Shown: positions 52,659 through 62,057 of the stretch, one piece after another
Position numbering within the stretch: the stretch's first letter is position 1
How the letters are laid out: each line of letters starts with the position of its first letter
Assembly (NCBI GenBank): GCA_963808965.1
Contig: CAWEHU010000017.1
Coordinates: 153,380 to 217,379 of the forward strand
From: CAWEHU01 sp963808965
GTDB lineage: Bacteria > Pseudomonadota > Alphaproteobacteria > Acetobacterales > Acetobacteraceae
DNA: 64,000 nucleotides
Direction of reading: 5' to 3'
Notes under the pieces: model-generated
Database searches by the model: none
The model's input: only the letters and a program-made list of their open reading frames with translations
Told to the model about the DNA's origin: nothing
Position numbers and translations under genes: made by a program

Positions 52659-53916
52659 CTACGGTTTGCCCAGCATCGGCGGTTGCACGTTCGGTACGTC
52701 CGGCGGATAGACCGCGTTCAGCTTGATGCCGCCCTTTCCATCGGAAACGACCTGGCCGAGTGGCGTGAGTTCGCCGACCTGCGCTCCGGTCTCGTCCAAC
52801 TCGAAAGTGCCGTCCAGCGTCTTCAGCTTGCCCGAGAGATCGAACACGGCCTTGTGGATCGCGAGCTGATCCAGGCTATCGGCGTGAGCGAGCGCCTGCT
52901 CGATGACGAGTCCGGTCGTATAGCCCGCGACCGAGTTGTAGCCGAAATGCACGCCGGCATTCGGGTAAGCCTTGTCCCAGGCTGCCTTGAAGTCAGGGAG
53001 CGACATGCCGACCTCCGGTTTGTATTCGATTGAGGCGGCCGTCACGTAGGTGAACACGCCTAGCAATCCGTCCGCTCCCACGTTCTTGAGAAGCTCCTCG
53101 GTTTCCAGGCCAGGATAGATCGCGAACAGAAACCGGAACTTCGCTCCCGCATCCTGCACGTTGCGCAGGAATGCGATGTCGTTGCCGGTATATCCGAGTT
53201 CGACCACGGCGTCCGGGTTCGCCGCCGCGATGTTGTTGATGAGCACGGTATAGTTCGACGTGTTGGTCGGAACGCCCTGATCGTACACGATCTGCAAGTC
53301 GGGATACTTGGACTTGATGAAGCCGCGGAGCGCATTGGCCTGCGTGCCCGTGAAGTCGTTCGTTGCGTAGAGCAGCGCCACCCGCTTCAGGCCGGACTTC
53401 GCGCCCTCGGTGCCCAGGAAATCCGCGATGTATTTCGGCCAGATCGTGGAGACCGGATCTGCCATCAGGGCGATGTAGGGGTTGTCCTTGGTGAAGAACG
53501 GCGCGCCCGTGCCGGTCGGGTTGAACAGGAACATCTTGTTCTCGCGCGCGATCGGCACCGCGACCGAGGTAAGCACCGAGCCCGAAGTTGGCGACGAGAA
53601 TGTCCACCTTGTCCTGGGTGATGAGCTGGTTGTAGAGCGTCGCGGCCGTCGCGGTCGAACTCTGGTCGTCATAGTCGATCAGCTTGAGCGGAATCTTCTT
53701 GTTGTAAGCTTTTACGAATGCGCCACCGCCGGCATTCGTCTGATCCACCCAGAGCTTCAGGCCGAGATAGACCGGCATGGAGATACTGGCGAAGGGTCCG
53801 GACCCTGCATGCAGGTGTCCGATCTTGAGCTCGGCCGGCGGAGTTTGCGCCTGGGTAGCGACGCTCAAACCGAACGGCGCCAGTACCAGCAGTCGCAGCA
53901 TCGCTCGGCGCAACAT
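52659..53916 (-). CDS. Branched-chain/hydrophobic-substrate ABC binding protein (one frameshift)
   Basis: Periplasmic LivK-type receptor (Peripla_BP_6). A signal peptide (ending 'ATQAQ') is followed by 'ELKIGHLHAGSGPFASISMP'. Then one extra G near 53588 breaks the frame; removal restores 'VANFGSVLTSVAVPIARENK'. The second frame continues with 'PFFTKDNPYIALMADPVSTI', 'VALLYATNDFTGTQANALRG' and 'YNSVAGYTTGLVIEQAL'. Corrected length is about 418 residues. The ligand may be a carboxylic acid activated by the co-encoded CoA ligase. Confidence 0.9.
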
Positions 53917-54065
53917 GGCGTTTCCCTCGGCTTATTCTCTGACACATCGAAGCGGAATACGGACGGTAGATGGCGGCCCTTGCACGGTCAATGCGCGGCC
54001 GTCCGGTGGACAAGCGGCCCCGGCTTCTATTTCCTCCGCGAACCGAAAAAGCGAGGAGGATGACG

Positions 54066-54518
54066 ATGCGTCGTGTGGTTCTGATGGCGCTGGTGGGAGG
54101 CTTGGCGCTGTGTCTCGTGCCGGTGAGGGCGGCGCAGGCGCAATGGGTGCTGCTCGCGCGCAGGGCCATCGGCAGGGTGGAGCAGATGACCCAAAGCCAG
54201 AAGGGCCAGGAGCCCGGTTACGACATCGCCACGGTGATTCTCAGCGCGCGGGCGGATAGAGTGTACGCGACTGCCGTCAGGCTGATCGGCCACAATCCCC
54301 GGGTGCACATCATTTCGGAGGACGCCACGCGCCGCAAAGTGGAGTTCGGCGATGGCCAGCGCAGCGCGGGCCTGACCGTCACGCCGCTGAGCGACCGGCT
54401 CTCGCAACTGCTCGTTGCTTCGACCGTGCGACCAGGCGAGGAATCGGGAACGTCGATCGTCGTGGACGGCGTTCTGCGGGTCTGCCGCGAGATGAAGGTC
54501 GCCTGCCATTTGGGATAA
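54066..54518 (+). CDS. Small secreted protein, function unknown
   Basis: A 150-residue exported protein: 'MRRVVLMALVGGLALCLVPV' forms the signal, and the mature domain includes 'GYDIATVILSARADRVYATA', 'VHIISEDATRRKVEFGDG' and 'LLVASTVRPGEESGTSIVV', ending with a Cys pair 'VCREMKVACHLG'. The repeated 'YATAVRLI' and 'VEFGDG' style resembles small DUF3568-like secreted proteins, but I cannot assign it. The ATG at 54066 has AGGAGG six bases upstream. Confidence 0.65.
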   Translation: MRRVVLMALVGGLALCLVPVRAAQAQWVLLARRAIGRVEQMTQSQKGQEPGYDIATVILSARADRVYATAVRLIGHNPRVHIISEDATRRKVEFGDGQRSAGLTVTPLSDRLSQLLVASTVRPGEESGTSIVVDGVLRVCREMKVACHLG

Positions 54519-54672
54519 CCGCGGTCCAGGCCCTCGCTTGATCGCCCCGCGCGCATCCTTGACAGGTTTCGATAACGAACTTACATCGATGACTTAAACC
54601 CGTCGACAGGGTTCGCGCCGCGCGCCATTCGACGTTCCTGCCCGGCGAGGGGCGAACAGGGAAGGAAGCCAG

Positions 54673-55838
54673 ATGATCCCGCGGCGCGCGTTCTCGACCG
54701 GCATAATGGCGATTTCTCTTGCAATCGTCCCGGCGCTCGCCCGAGCGGAGGAGCCCATCCGCATCGGCATCACCATCTCCCAGACAGGTCCTGCCGCTTC
54801 GCTCGGAATCCCGCAACGCAACTCGGTCGCTCTGCTGCCGAACGAGATCGCCGGTCACAAGGTGGACTGGATCGTGCTGGATGACGGGTCTGACAGCACC
54901 AAGGCCGTCGCCAACACGCGCAAGCTCATCGACGAGGAAAAGGTGGACGCCGTCATCGGCTCGTCCATCACTCCCGCCTCGCTTGCGATGATCCCCGTCG
55001 TCGCCGAAAAGCAGGTGCCGATGATCTCTCTCGCGGCTTCGGCGAAGATCGTCGACCCGAGCAACCCGGATACGAAATGGGTCTTCAAGGTCCCGCAGAA
55101 CGATAGCCTGATGGCCGACGCGATCGCCGACTGGATGGCGAAGAAGGGCGTCAAGACCGTCGGCTTCATCGGTTTCAACGATGCGTACGGCGATAGCTGG
55201 CTCACCGAGGCGACGCGCGCCCTCGAGGCGAAGGGCATCCGGCTCGTCGATGTGGAACGTTACTCCCGCACCGATACGAGCGTGATCGGCCAAACCTTGA
55301 AGCTGCTCGCGGCGAAGCCGGACGCGGTGCTGATCGCCGGCTCCGGAACGCCCGCGGCGCTTCCGCGAAAAGACGCTGAAGGAGCGCGGCTACACCGGCC
55401 CGATCTACCAGACGCACGGCGTCGCCAATGCCGATTTCCTGCGGGTGGGCGGCAAGGACGTGGAGGGCACGATCCTGCCGGCAGGCCCGGTGCTGGTCGC
55501 CGACCAGCTTCCCGAAAGCAATCCCATCCGCAAGGTCGCCCTCGCCTACGTCCACGCGTACGAGGATAAATACGGCGAAGGCAGCATGGCGACGTTCGGC
55601 GCCCATCTCTACGACGCGGGGCTGCTGCTCCAGGCCGCCATTCCGGAGGCGCTCAAGAAGGCGCAGCCCGGAACGCCCGCAATTTCGCGCCGCTCTGCGC
55701 GATGCGCTGGAAGGCCTGCACGGGGTCGTGCTGACGCACGGCATCGCCGACATGTCGCCGGAGAACCACAACGGCTTCGATCAGCGCGCGCGCGTGATGG
55801 TCACCATCAAGGACGGCAAATGGCTCCTGCTGTCCTGA
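54673..55838 (+). CDS. ABC transporter binding protein of second Liv-type system (two frameshifts)
   Basis: A periplasmic receptor. A signal peptide (ending 'ALARA') is followed by 'EEPIRIGITISQTGPAASLG', 'GSSITPASLAMIPVVAEKQV' and 'VGFIGFNDAYGDSWL'. Single-base shifts near 55363 and 55682 split the rest: 'KERGYTGPIYQTHGVANADF', 'TFGAHLYDAGLLLQAAIPEA' and 'NGFDQRARVMVTIKDGKWLL'. Corrected length is about 388 residues. GGAAGGAAG precedes the ATG. Confidence 0.88.
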
Positions 55839-55864
55839 GCGGCTGAACCCGGCGCACGCCTTCG

Positions 55865-56903
55865 GTGGACGCCTCGATCCTCCTGATCCTGGTGCAGGAT
55901 GGGGTCGTCAACGGGGCCATCTACGCCTTGCTCGCATTGTCGCTCGTGTTGGTCTTCGCCGTGACGCGCGTGGTGTTCATCCCGCAAGGGGAGTTCGTGG
56001 CGTACGGCGCGCTGACCTACGCCACGCTGGATGCGGGTGCCGTGCCGGGCAGCGTCTGGCTGTTGTGCGCGCTCGGTATCGGCGCCGCGGTCCGCGGTCT
56101 TTGGTCGGGGCGCCGGACTCTGAACCGCCGTGCGGTCGCCGCGGCTGCTCGCGGGAACCATTCTGCTGCCCGGCGTGATCCTGCTCGCGACTTTGCTGCT
56201 TGCGCCGCGTAAGCCCGGCGTCGCGGTCGAGGCGCTGCTTGCGTTGGCGATCGTCACGCCGATGGCGCCGTATTTATACAGCATCGCCTTCCAGCCGATG
56301 GCGGAAGCCTCGGTGCTGGTGCTGCTGATCGCCGCGGTCGGGGTGCATCTCGCGCTCGTCGGGCTAGGACTGGTGTTCTTCGGCCCGGAGGGCTCGCGCG
56401 GGCCAGCCTTCTCCGATTCCTTAGTGTCGGCCGGGCCGCTCATCATCCGGGCCAGGCGATCTGGATCGTCGGCGCGACTTTGCTGCTCATGCTCGCGCTA
56501 TTCGTATTTTTCGAGTTCACCCTGTTCGGCAAGGCGTTGCGCGCGACCGCCGTGAACCGGCTCGGCGCACGACTGGTCGGCATCCCGGCGGCCGGTTCCG
56601 GGCGCATCGCCTTCACGCTTGGCGGGCTTCATCGGCGCGCTTTCGGGCATCCTGATTTCACCGCTCACGACCATCTACTACGACAGCGGTTTCCTGGTCG
56701 GGCTCAAGGGCTTCGTCGCGGCGATCGTCGGCGGGTTGGTCAGCTATCCGCTCGCGGTGCTGGCCGCGATCGGCGTCGGGATCGTCGAGTCGCTCTCCTC
56801 GTTCTGGGCGAGCGCGTTCAAGGAGGTGATCGTCTTCAGCGCGATCATCCCCGTGCTGCTGGTGCGCTCGCTGTTCGCGCGCGGCGTCGAGGAGGAGGAG
56901 TGA
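55865..56903 (+). CDS. LivH-type permease of second system (frameshifted)
   Basis: Permease pieces occur in four frames: 'GVVNGAIYALLALSLVLVFA', 'IAFQPMAEASVLVLLIAAVG', 'FGKALRATAVNRLGARLVGI' and 'GFIGALSGILISPLTTIYYD', the last continuing intact to the stop. Breaks lie near 56090, 56435 and 56620. The total fits a normal LivH of about 345 residues. GTG start. Confidence 0.82.
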
Positions 56904-57972
56904 GATTCCGGCCCGCGATCTGGCTGCTCGTGCTGATCGTCTGGCTTGCGGTGCCATGCGATCCCCGGAATGCCGCTCTTCTGGGTCAGCCTGCTCAACA
57001 CGATCGGGATCGCCGCGATCGTCGCGCTCGGCCTGGTCGTGCTCACCGGCATCGGCGGGATGACCTCGTTCGGTCAGGCGAGCTTCATGGGCTTCGGCGC
57101 CTATGCGTCCGCGCTGCTGACCACGACGGCCGGGTTATCGCCATGGCTGGGCCTGCCCGCGGCGATCCTGGCGAGCCTGCTCGCCGCGCTGGTGATCGGC
57201 GCGGTGACGCTGCGCCTGTCGGGGCACTATCTCGCCTTGGCGACCATCGCCTGGAGCGTCAGCCTTTTCTATTTGTTCGGCAATCTCGATTTCACCGGCC
57301 GCTACGACGGCATCTCCGGGATTCCGCCGCTGCGTCTGTTCTCGCTGACATTCGAGCGACAGCGCGCGCTCTACTTCGCGGTGGTCTGGATCTGCGTCGC
57401 GCTCGTGCTGCTCGGAACGCGCAACCTGCTCGACAGCCGCTCCGGCCGTGCGATCCGGGCGCTTCGCGGCGGCGCTGGGGCCGCGGCCTCCTTCGGCGCG
57501 CACATTCCCCGCACGCGAATGCTGGCCTTTCTGTACGCGGCGATGCTCGCCGGCGTCGCGGGCTGGCTCTATACCCATCTCCAGCGCGCCGTGAATCCGA
57601 CTCCGTTCGGCTTGTCCGCCAGCATCGAATATCTCCTGATGGCGGTGGTCGGCGGCGCCGGGCATATCGGCGGCGCGCTGCTCGGCGCGGCGGTCGTGAC
57701 GATCGTCAACGACCGGCTGCAAAGCTGGCTGCCGCTGCTGTTCGACGCGCAAGGCAACTTCGAGATCATCGTCTTCGGCGCGCTGCTCGTGCTTGGTCCT
57801 GCAAAGCGCCCCCGAAGGGCTGTGGCCGCATCTCGTGCGCGTCCGCCCGACTCGCCGCGCGATCGGCCGTGGACGCGCGGCCTCTGCCCCGAGGCGCGCA
57901 TGCCCGAGCACGGGCGTCCGGTGCTGGAGACCGCCTCGCTGCGCAAGACTTTCGGCGGTCTCGTCGCGGTAA
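56900..57972 (+). CDS. LivM-type permease of second system (frameshifted)
   Basis: GTG 56900 overlaps the livH-like stop and follows GGAGGAGGAG. 'FRPAIWLLVLIVWLAVP' is followed, after a shift near 56955, by 'LLNTIGIAAIVALGLVVLTG', 'GMTSFGQASFMGFGAYASAL', 'LATIAWSVSLFYLFGNLDFT' and 'YLLMAVVGGAGHIGGALLG'. An extra T near 57793 hides 'LVLQSAPEGLWPHLVR', the usual LivM end. If corrected only there, the frame runs to a stop at 57972, overlapping the ATPase by 72 bases. A LivM-LivG fusion with one more error is also possible. Confidence 0.8.
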
Positions 57973-58678
57973 ACGATGTGTCGTTCACGCTGGACGCGGG
58001 CGAGATCGTCGGGTCTGATCGGCCCGAATGGCGCGGGCAAGAGCACGACCTTCAACCTGCTCACCGGAGTCGCGCGCCCGACGGCGGGGGAAGTCCGCTT
58101 CCTCGGCGCGACGTATCGCCGGATTGCGCGCGCCCGATATCGCGCGGCTCAGGCATCGCCCGCAGCTTTCAGCACGTGAGGCTCGTGGCGGGCATGTCGG
58201 TGATCGAGAACGTCGCGATCGGCGCGCATCTGCGCGGGCCGGGCCGGGCCGCTGACGGCGCTGCTTGCGGCTCGACCGCGCGGAGGAGGCGCGGCTGTTC
58301 GCGCGAGGCCGCACGGCAGCTGGCGCGCGTGGGCTTGGCCGAGGAGGCGGCCCGGCCGGCGGACAGCCTCGCCGCTCGGCCAGCAGCGCATCGTCGAGAT
58401 CGCGCGCGCGCTGTGCCTCGATCCGGTGCTGCTGCTGCTCGACGAGCCGGCCGCCGGATTGCGCCATGCCGAGAAGGAGACGCTCGCGGCGCTGCTGCGC
58501 CGATTGCGCGCCGACGGGATGACGATCCTGCTCGTCGAGCACGACATGGACTTCGTCATGGGCCTGACCGACCGGCTGGTCGTCATGGATTTCGGCACCA
58601 AGCTCGCCGAAGGCCCGCCGGTCGAGGTGCGCGGCGATCCCGGCGGTGATCGAAGCCTATCTGGGCGGCGTCGCGTGA
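57901..58678 (+). CDS. LivG-type ATPase of second system (frameshifted)
   Basis: Starts 'MPEHGRPVLETASLRKTFGG' and 'LVAVNDVSFTLDAGEIVG'. An extra T near 58014 breaks the Walker A, which reads 'LIGPNGAGKSTTFNLLTG' once corrected. Later pieces give 'FQHVRLVAGMSVIENVAIGA', 'RIVEIARALCLDPVLLLLDE' and 'ILLVEHDMDFVMGLTDRLVV'. At least four shifts. The TGA overlaps the next GTG. Confidence 0.8.
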
Positions 58679-59409
58679 CCGCGGTGCTGGAAGTTTCGCG
58701 ATGTCATCGGTCGGCTATGGCGGGCATTCGCCGCGGTGCAGCGGCGTGTCGCTCCGGGTCGACGCGGGGCGATCGTCACCGTCATCGGCCCGAACGGCGC
58801 CGGCAAGACGACGCTGCTGAACGCGGTCATGGGCGTGCTGCCGGCGCACGGGTGCGGTGCGCTTTCACTGGCAACCGGATCGGCGAGCTCGGCATCGAGG
58901 CGCGGGTGCGGCGCGGCATGTGCCTCGTGCCGGAGAAGCGCGAGCTGTTCGCGACGATGAGCGTGCGAGGACAATCTGCGCCTCGGCGCGTTCCGGTTCC
59001 GCCGCGAAGGACGCGCGAGCGCCGCGCGGGCGCTGGACGAGATGTTACGCGCTGTTCCCCCGCTTGCGCGAGCGGCGCCGTCAGGCGGCCGGCACTCTAT
59101 CGGGCGGCGAGCGGCAGATGCTGGCGATGGGCCGCGCCTTGATGGCTCGCCCGACGCTGCTGATGCTGGACGAGCCGAGCCTCGGCCTGGCGCCGCTCAT
59201 CGTGCGCGACATCTTCCGCACCATCGCCGGACTGCGCGAGAAGGGTGTCGCGATCCTGCTCGTGGAGCAAAACGCCCGCGCCGCACTGCAGGTCGCCGAT
59301 TACGGCTATGTGCTGGAGACCGGTCGCGTCACGCTCGAGGGCCCGAGCGCGGGAACTGGCCGCCGATCCCCGGGTGATCGAGACGTATCTGGGATCGGGC
59401 GGAGGTTAG
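58675..59409 (+). CDS. LivF-type ATPase of second system (frameshifted)
   Basis: Pieces: Walker A 'TVIGPNGAGKTTLLNAVMGV', 'RRGMCLVPEKRELFATMSV', signature 'LSGGERQMLAMGRAL', Walker B 'LLMLDEPSLGLAPLIV', and 'ILLVEQNARAALQVADYGYV'. The end 'YLGSGGG' stops at TAG 59407-59409. About six single-base shifts lie between 58690 and 59360, the densest stretch in the window. Length is normal for LivF (about 243 residues) once corrected. Confidence 0.82.
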
Positions 59410-59456
59410 CCTCGTTTTGGGCCGACTGGAACATGTGACGCAGAGTTCCGTTCATC

Positions 59457-59470
59457 CCCGCGAAAGCGGG
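59457..59470. repeat. CCCGC-GAAA-GCGGG hairpin, REP-like
   Basis: A 5-bp stem with a GAAA tetraloop inside 'TCATCCCCGCGAAAGCGGGAA', a form common in dispersed proteobacterial repeats. It lies 48 bases after the second Liv operon and could mark its end. Confidence 0.5.
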
Positions 59471-59596
59471 AATCCGGTCCCGCACAAGGCTGGCATTGGG
59501 ATTTTTGCGAGATCGAGCTGCGGTCCGCACCGGCATCGATTCGTTGTGGTCTTGGGATTCAACGTCAACGCCTCGTCGGCCGTGATCTCGAACCCG

Positions 59597-59734
59597 CGCG
59601 CGGTCGGTCTTTGCGCCGCTCACATGCACGTCGCGGAATACCTTCTTGTATCCGGCCTTGGCCAGTTGCCGCGCCTGCGCGTCAACGCTCTCGCTCTTGC
59701 CGCTCGGCGAAACCCGCGCATAGCCATAGATCAT
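59597..59734 (-). pseudogene. Serine recombinase (resolvase) N-terminal stub
   Basis: Forty-six residues match the start of small serine recombinases: 'MIYGYARVSPSGKSESVDAQ', with the catalytic Ser position in 'ARVS', then 'LAKAGYKKVFRDVHVSGAKT'. After 'DRA' the similarity ends in every frame and the remaining catalytic and DNA-binding parts are absent. It begins inside the stop of the fic gene (ATGA), so the two once formed a transcriptional unit. Confidence 0.72.
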
Positions 59735-60507
59735 GGCGCGGGCTTATCTCCGTTCCGGCGGGGGGAAAGCGCCTCTTTCGAGGCGCTTACATACTCCCCC
59801 AAGGTGGTATCCAATCGCTGGTAAAGCAGCCGCTCGAACGCAGCCGGTTGCCCTTGGTCCGCTCGTTGCAAAGTATCGAGGTAGGCGGCGCGGTCCTCTG
59901 GCCGGACTGAAACGGGCGGATAGCCGCCCCGAATGAGAACAAGATTCATCAAAAGCCGCCCGGTGCGCCCGTTGCCGTCCCCGAAAGGGTGAATGCTCAC
60001 AAGCTCGCGGTGGGCGCGGAAAGCGGTTTCGGGCGTCACCGACGCGGCGGCTAGCCATTTGGCAAAGTCGCCCATGCGCGCCGGTATCTCGGCCGGGGTC
60101 GGGAAAAAGTGCCTGCCGGTGTCGGTGTTCACATAGCGAACGCCGGTCGCATACTGCCCGCCGTTGTCGGGATCGGAACGCAGCATGACGAGACGATGCA
60201 GGTTGCGCATGTCGGCTTCGGTGATCGGCTGCGTCTCGCGCGCAAGCTGGCGCACATACTGCAAGGCTCCGAAGTGATCGATGGCTTCGAGATGATCCTT
60301 GAGCGGCTTGCCGCCAATCGTCACGCCGTTTTCGACCACAAGCGCCGTCTCGCGAGCGGTGAGGGTGTTTCCCTCGATGGCGTTGGACGTGTAGGTAAGT
60401 TCGAGGTCTTGCGCGTGCTCGAAGTTACGCAAGCCCGCAGGCGCGCGCGTGCGCTGCCAGTCAAGCTCGGCCTTTTTCTCCGCGATGCTGCGAATGAGTT
60501 CGTCCAC
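59731..60507 (-). CDS. Fic-domain AMP-transferase with N-terminal inhibitory motif
   Basis: A 258-residue Fic protein, intact. The core motif 'HPFGDGNGRTGR' is at 173-184 (complete, catalytic His173). The inhibitory helix motif 'TSNAIEGN' at 40-47 carries the blocking Glu, so this is a class II (self-inhibited) Fic enzyme that transfers AMP to hydroxyl groups of a target protein. 'RRNGDKPAP' ends the protein. It lies next to the resolvase stub, suggesting arrival on a mobile element. Confidence 0.92.
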   Translation of the reverse strand: MDELIRSIAEKKAELDWQRTRAPAGLRNFEHAQDLELTYTSNAIEGNTLTARETALVVENGVTIGGKPLKDHLEAIDHFGALQYVRQLARETQPITEADMRNLHRLVMLRSDPDNGGQYATGVRYVNTDTGRHFFPTPAEIPARMGDFAKWLAAASVTPETAFRAHRELVSIHPFGDGNGRTGRLLMNLVLIRGGYPPVSVRPEDRAAYLDTLQRADQGQPAAFERLLYQRLDTTLGEYVSASKEALSPRRNGDKPAP

Positions 60508-60545
60508 GGTTTGCAGGCCCGCCTACAGTCAGCCCAAGAACGAGG

Positions 60546-60962
60546 CTAACCCCCCGTCCCAAACAGATTCCGAGTCCGTATCGAGTCGGCGCTCCATTCT
60601 CCACCGCCCGCCACCGCCATGTACAGAAACACGAAGCAGTAGAGAACGGCCGCATCGCCTCCATTCAACACCGGGAAGAAGCTCTTCGGCGCGTGCGCCA
60701 TGAAATAGGCCGCGGCCATGTCGCCCGCCAGGATGAACGCGACTGGCCGCGTGAAGAGGCCCAACAGGGCCAGCAGACCACCGACGAACTCGATGACGCC
60801 CTGAACACCAAGAAGGGAGAACAGAGCGGGGCCGGGATTAGCCGAAGGCGGAAACCCGAACAGCTTTTGAGTCCCGTGCTCGATGAAGAGCAACGCGACG
60901 ACGATGCGCAGGACGCTCAGCATTCGCGCGGCCCACGGCGCGGCAATCGCTGCACGACTCAT
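60546..60962 (-). CDS. DoxX family membrane protein
   Basis: A 138-residue protein with four hydrophobic helices: 'MLSVLRIVVALLFIEHGTQK', 'LLGVQGVIEFVGGLLALLGL', 'FILAGDMAAAYFMAHAPKSF' and 'DAAVLYCFVFLYMAVAGG'. 'EHGTQKLFGFPP' is the DoxX signature. Role uncertain; some members act in thiol or oxidative stress complexes. Confidence 0.9.
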   Translation of the reverse strand: MSRAAIAAPWAARMLSVLRIVVALLFIEHGTQKLFGFPPSANPGPALFSLLGVQGVIEFVGGLLALLGLFTRPVAFILAGDMAAAYFMAHAPKSFFPVLNGGDAAVLYCFVFLYMAVAGGGEWSADSIRTRNLFGTGG

Positions 60963-60996
60963 CGTTCCACCTCAACCGTCGCTTGCCGGCGTCTTT

Positions 60997-61629
60997 TCAC
61001 GCTGCGCTGGTAAGCCGTTTCACCACCGCCGAAAGCCGGTGACGGCGCAACTCGGAGCGCGCGGACTGGTCCGTGGTCATGTAATTGAGTTGGATGCTGT
61101 AGCGCTGCCCGACGAACTGCTTGTGACCGTGCCAGGTGGTCGGGCCGTTGGGGAAAACCAGCAACGTGCCGTTCACCGGCGGCACCTCGACCGCGAAATC
61201 CTCGATGTCGTCGGGCCCGCGGACCAGCCGCAAGCATCCCTGATGCTCGCGCCAGGATTCCCCCTCGGGATTGAGGTAGAGCAGCACCGTGACGCGCTTG
61301 GCGGTCGAGTCGCAATGGATTCGTCCGTCCTTCTCGCGCGTCCAGCCGCGCAACGTGAGCATGGTCGGCGCGTCGGAGAGATCAAGACCGAACTTCTCGG
61401 CGATGGCGGCGCGAAGCTCCGGACCCTCTAGAGCCTGCACCAAGTCGCGCGCCGCTGGACCGAGGCGGACCAATTCGGGCGGGAACGATCCCCCCTTTCC
61501 GATCGGCGGCAGGTCCCTAACCACCGCGCCCAGCGCGGCCGAAGGCACGAAATTAGCCACCACGACGTGCTCGAATGGGTCCCTAGCAACCGGGGTCGCC
61601 CGCAGCGCCGCGAAATCCAGCTCGATCAT
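60997..61629 (-). CDS. 2-oxoglutarate/Fe(II)-dependent oxygenase-like protein
   Basis: A 210-residue double-stranded beta-helix protein. The iron ligands are H105 and D107 in 'RIHCDST' and a distal His in 'TTWHGHKQF' (H167 or H169). R176 in 'GQRYSIQ' would bind 2-oxoglutarate. 'VTVLLYLNPEGESWREHQGC' and 'GTLLVFPNGPTTWHG' fit prolyl-hydroxylase-like members. Substrate unknown. Confidence 0.85.
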   Translation of the reverse strand: MIELDFAALRATPVARDPFEHVVVANFVPSAALGAVVRDLPPIGKGGSFPPELVRLGPAARDLVQALEGPELRAAIAEKFGLDLSDAPTMLTLRGWTREKDGRIHCDSTAKRVTVLLYLNPEGESWREHQGCLRLVRGPDDIEDFAVEVPPVNGTLLVFPNGPTTWHGHKQFVGQRYSIQLNYMTTDQSARSELRRHRLSAVVKRLTSAA

Positions 61630-61714
61630 CGGCTCCCTCTCCGCGTCAAATCCGGAGCCCGAATATCACGAAAGCCGGAGCGGGACCCCCATCCCACGCG
61701 GGATGCTGCCTTGC

Positions 61715-61954
61715 TCAGGTGCGCCGGGGCAGGTTCGGCCGGGGGACGACGGTGGTCGCCAAGTATTGCGCGCAGGGGAGAGTATCGCCACAGCAGCCGT
61801 TCGCGGATTGGGAGGAATAGACTATGTGCCGCGCCTGCAAACCGAAGCCGGAGCAAATCGGCTGGCGGTGAGTCTGAGAACCGGCGTCGCCCTTTGCGAC
61901 AGCCGGACCAGCCAGTGCCACGACGATGCTTGCTGCAATCGCCGCCGATTTCAC
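61715..61954 (-). CDS. Tiny Cys-rich secreted protein
   Basis: A 79-residue protein with a clean signal peptide ('KSAAIAASIVVALAGPAVA') and a mature part of about 59 residues with four cysteines: 'QPICSGFG', 'SANGCCGDTLPCAQYL'. GTG start with GGAGG nine bases upstream, which decides the start over longer frames. The CC-x5-C arrangement suggests disulfide bonding or metal binding. I do not recognise the family. Confidence 0.65.
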   Translation of the reverse strand: MKSAAIAASIVVALAGPAVAKGDAGSQTHRQPICSGFGLQARHIVYSSQSANGCCGDTLPCAQYLATTVVPRPNLPRRT

Positions 61955-62057
61955 GGTTGAACCTCCAGAGCCGATATTCTGATGGAGGAGCAACGGGTAA
62001 CTTCTTGTTTGGTTTACCAATGCTCTCGGTTCGTTGATAACTGGGCCGGGACGCGCT

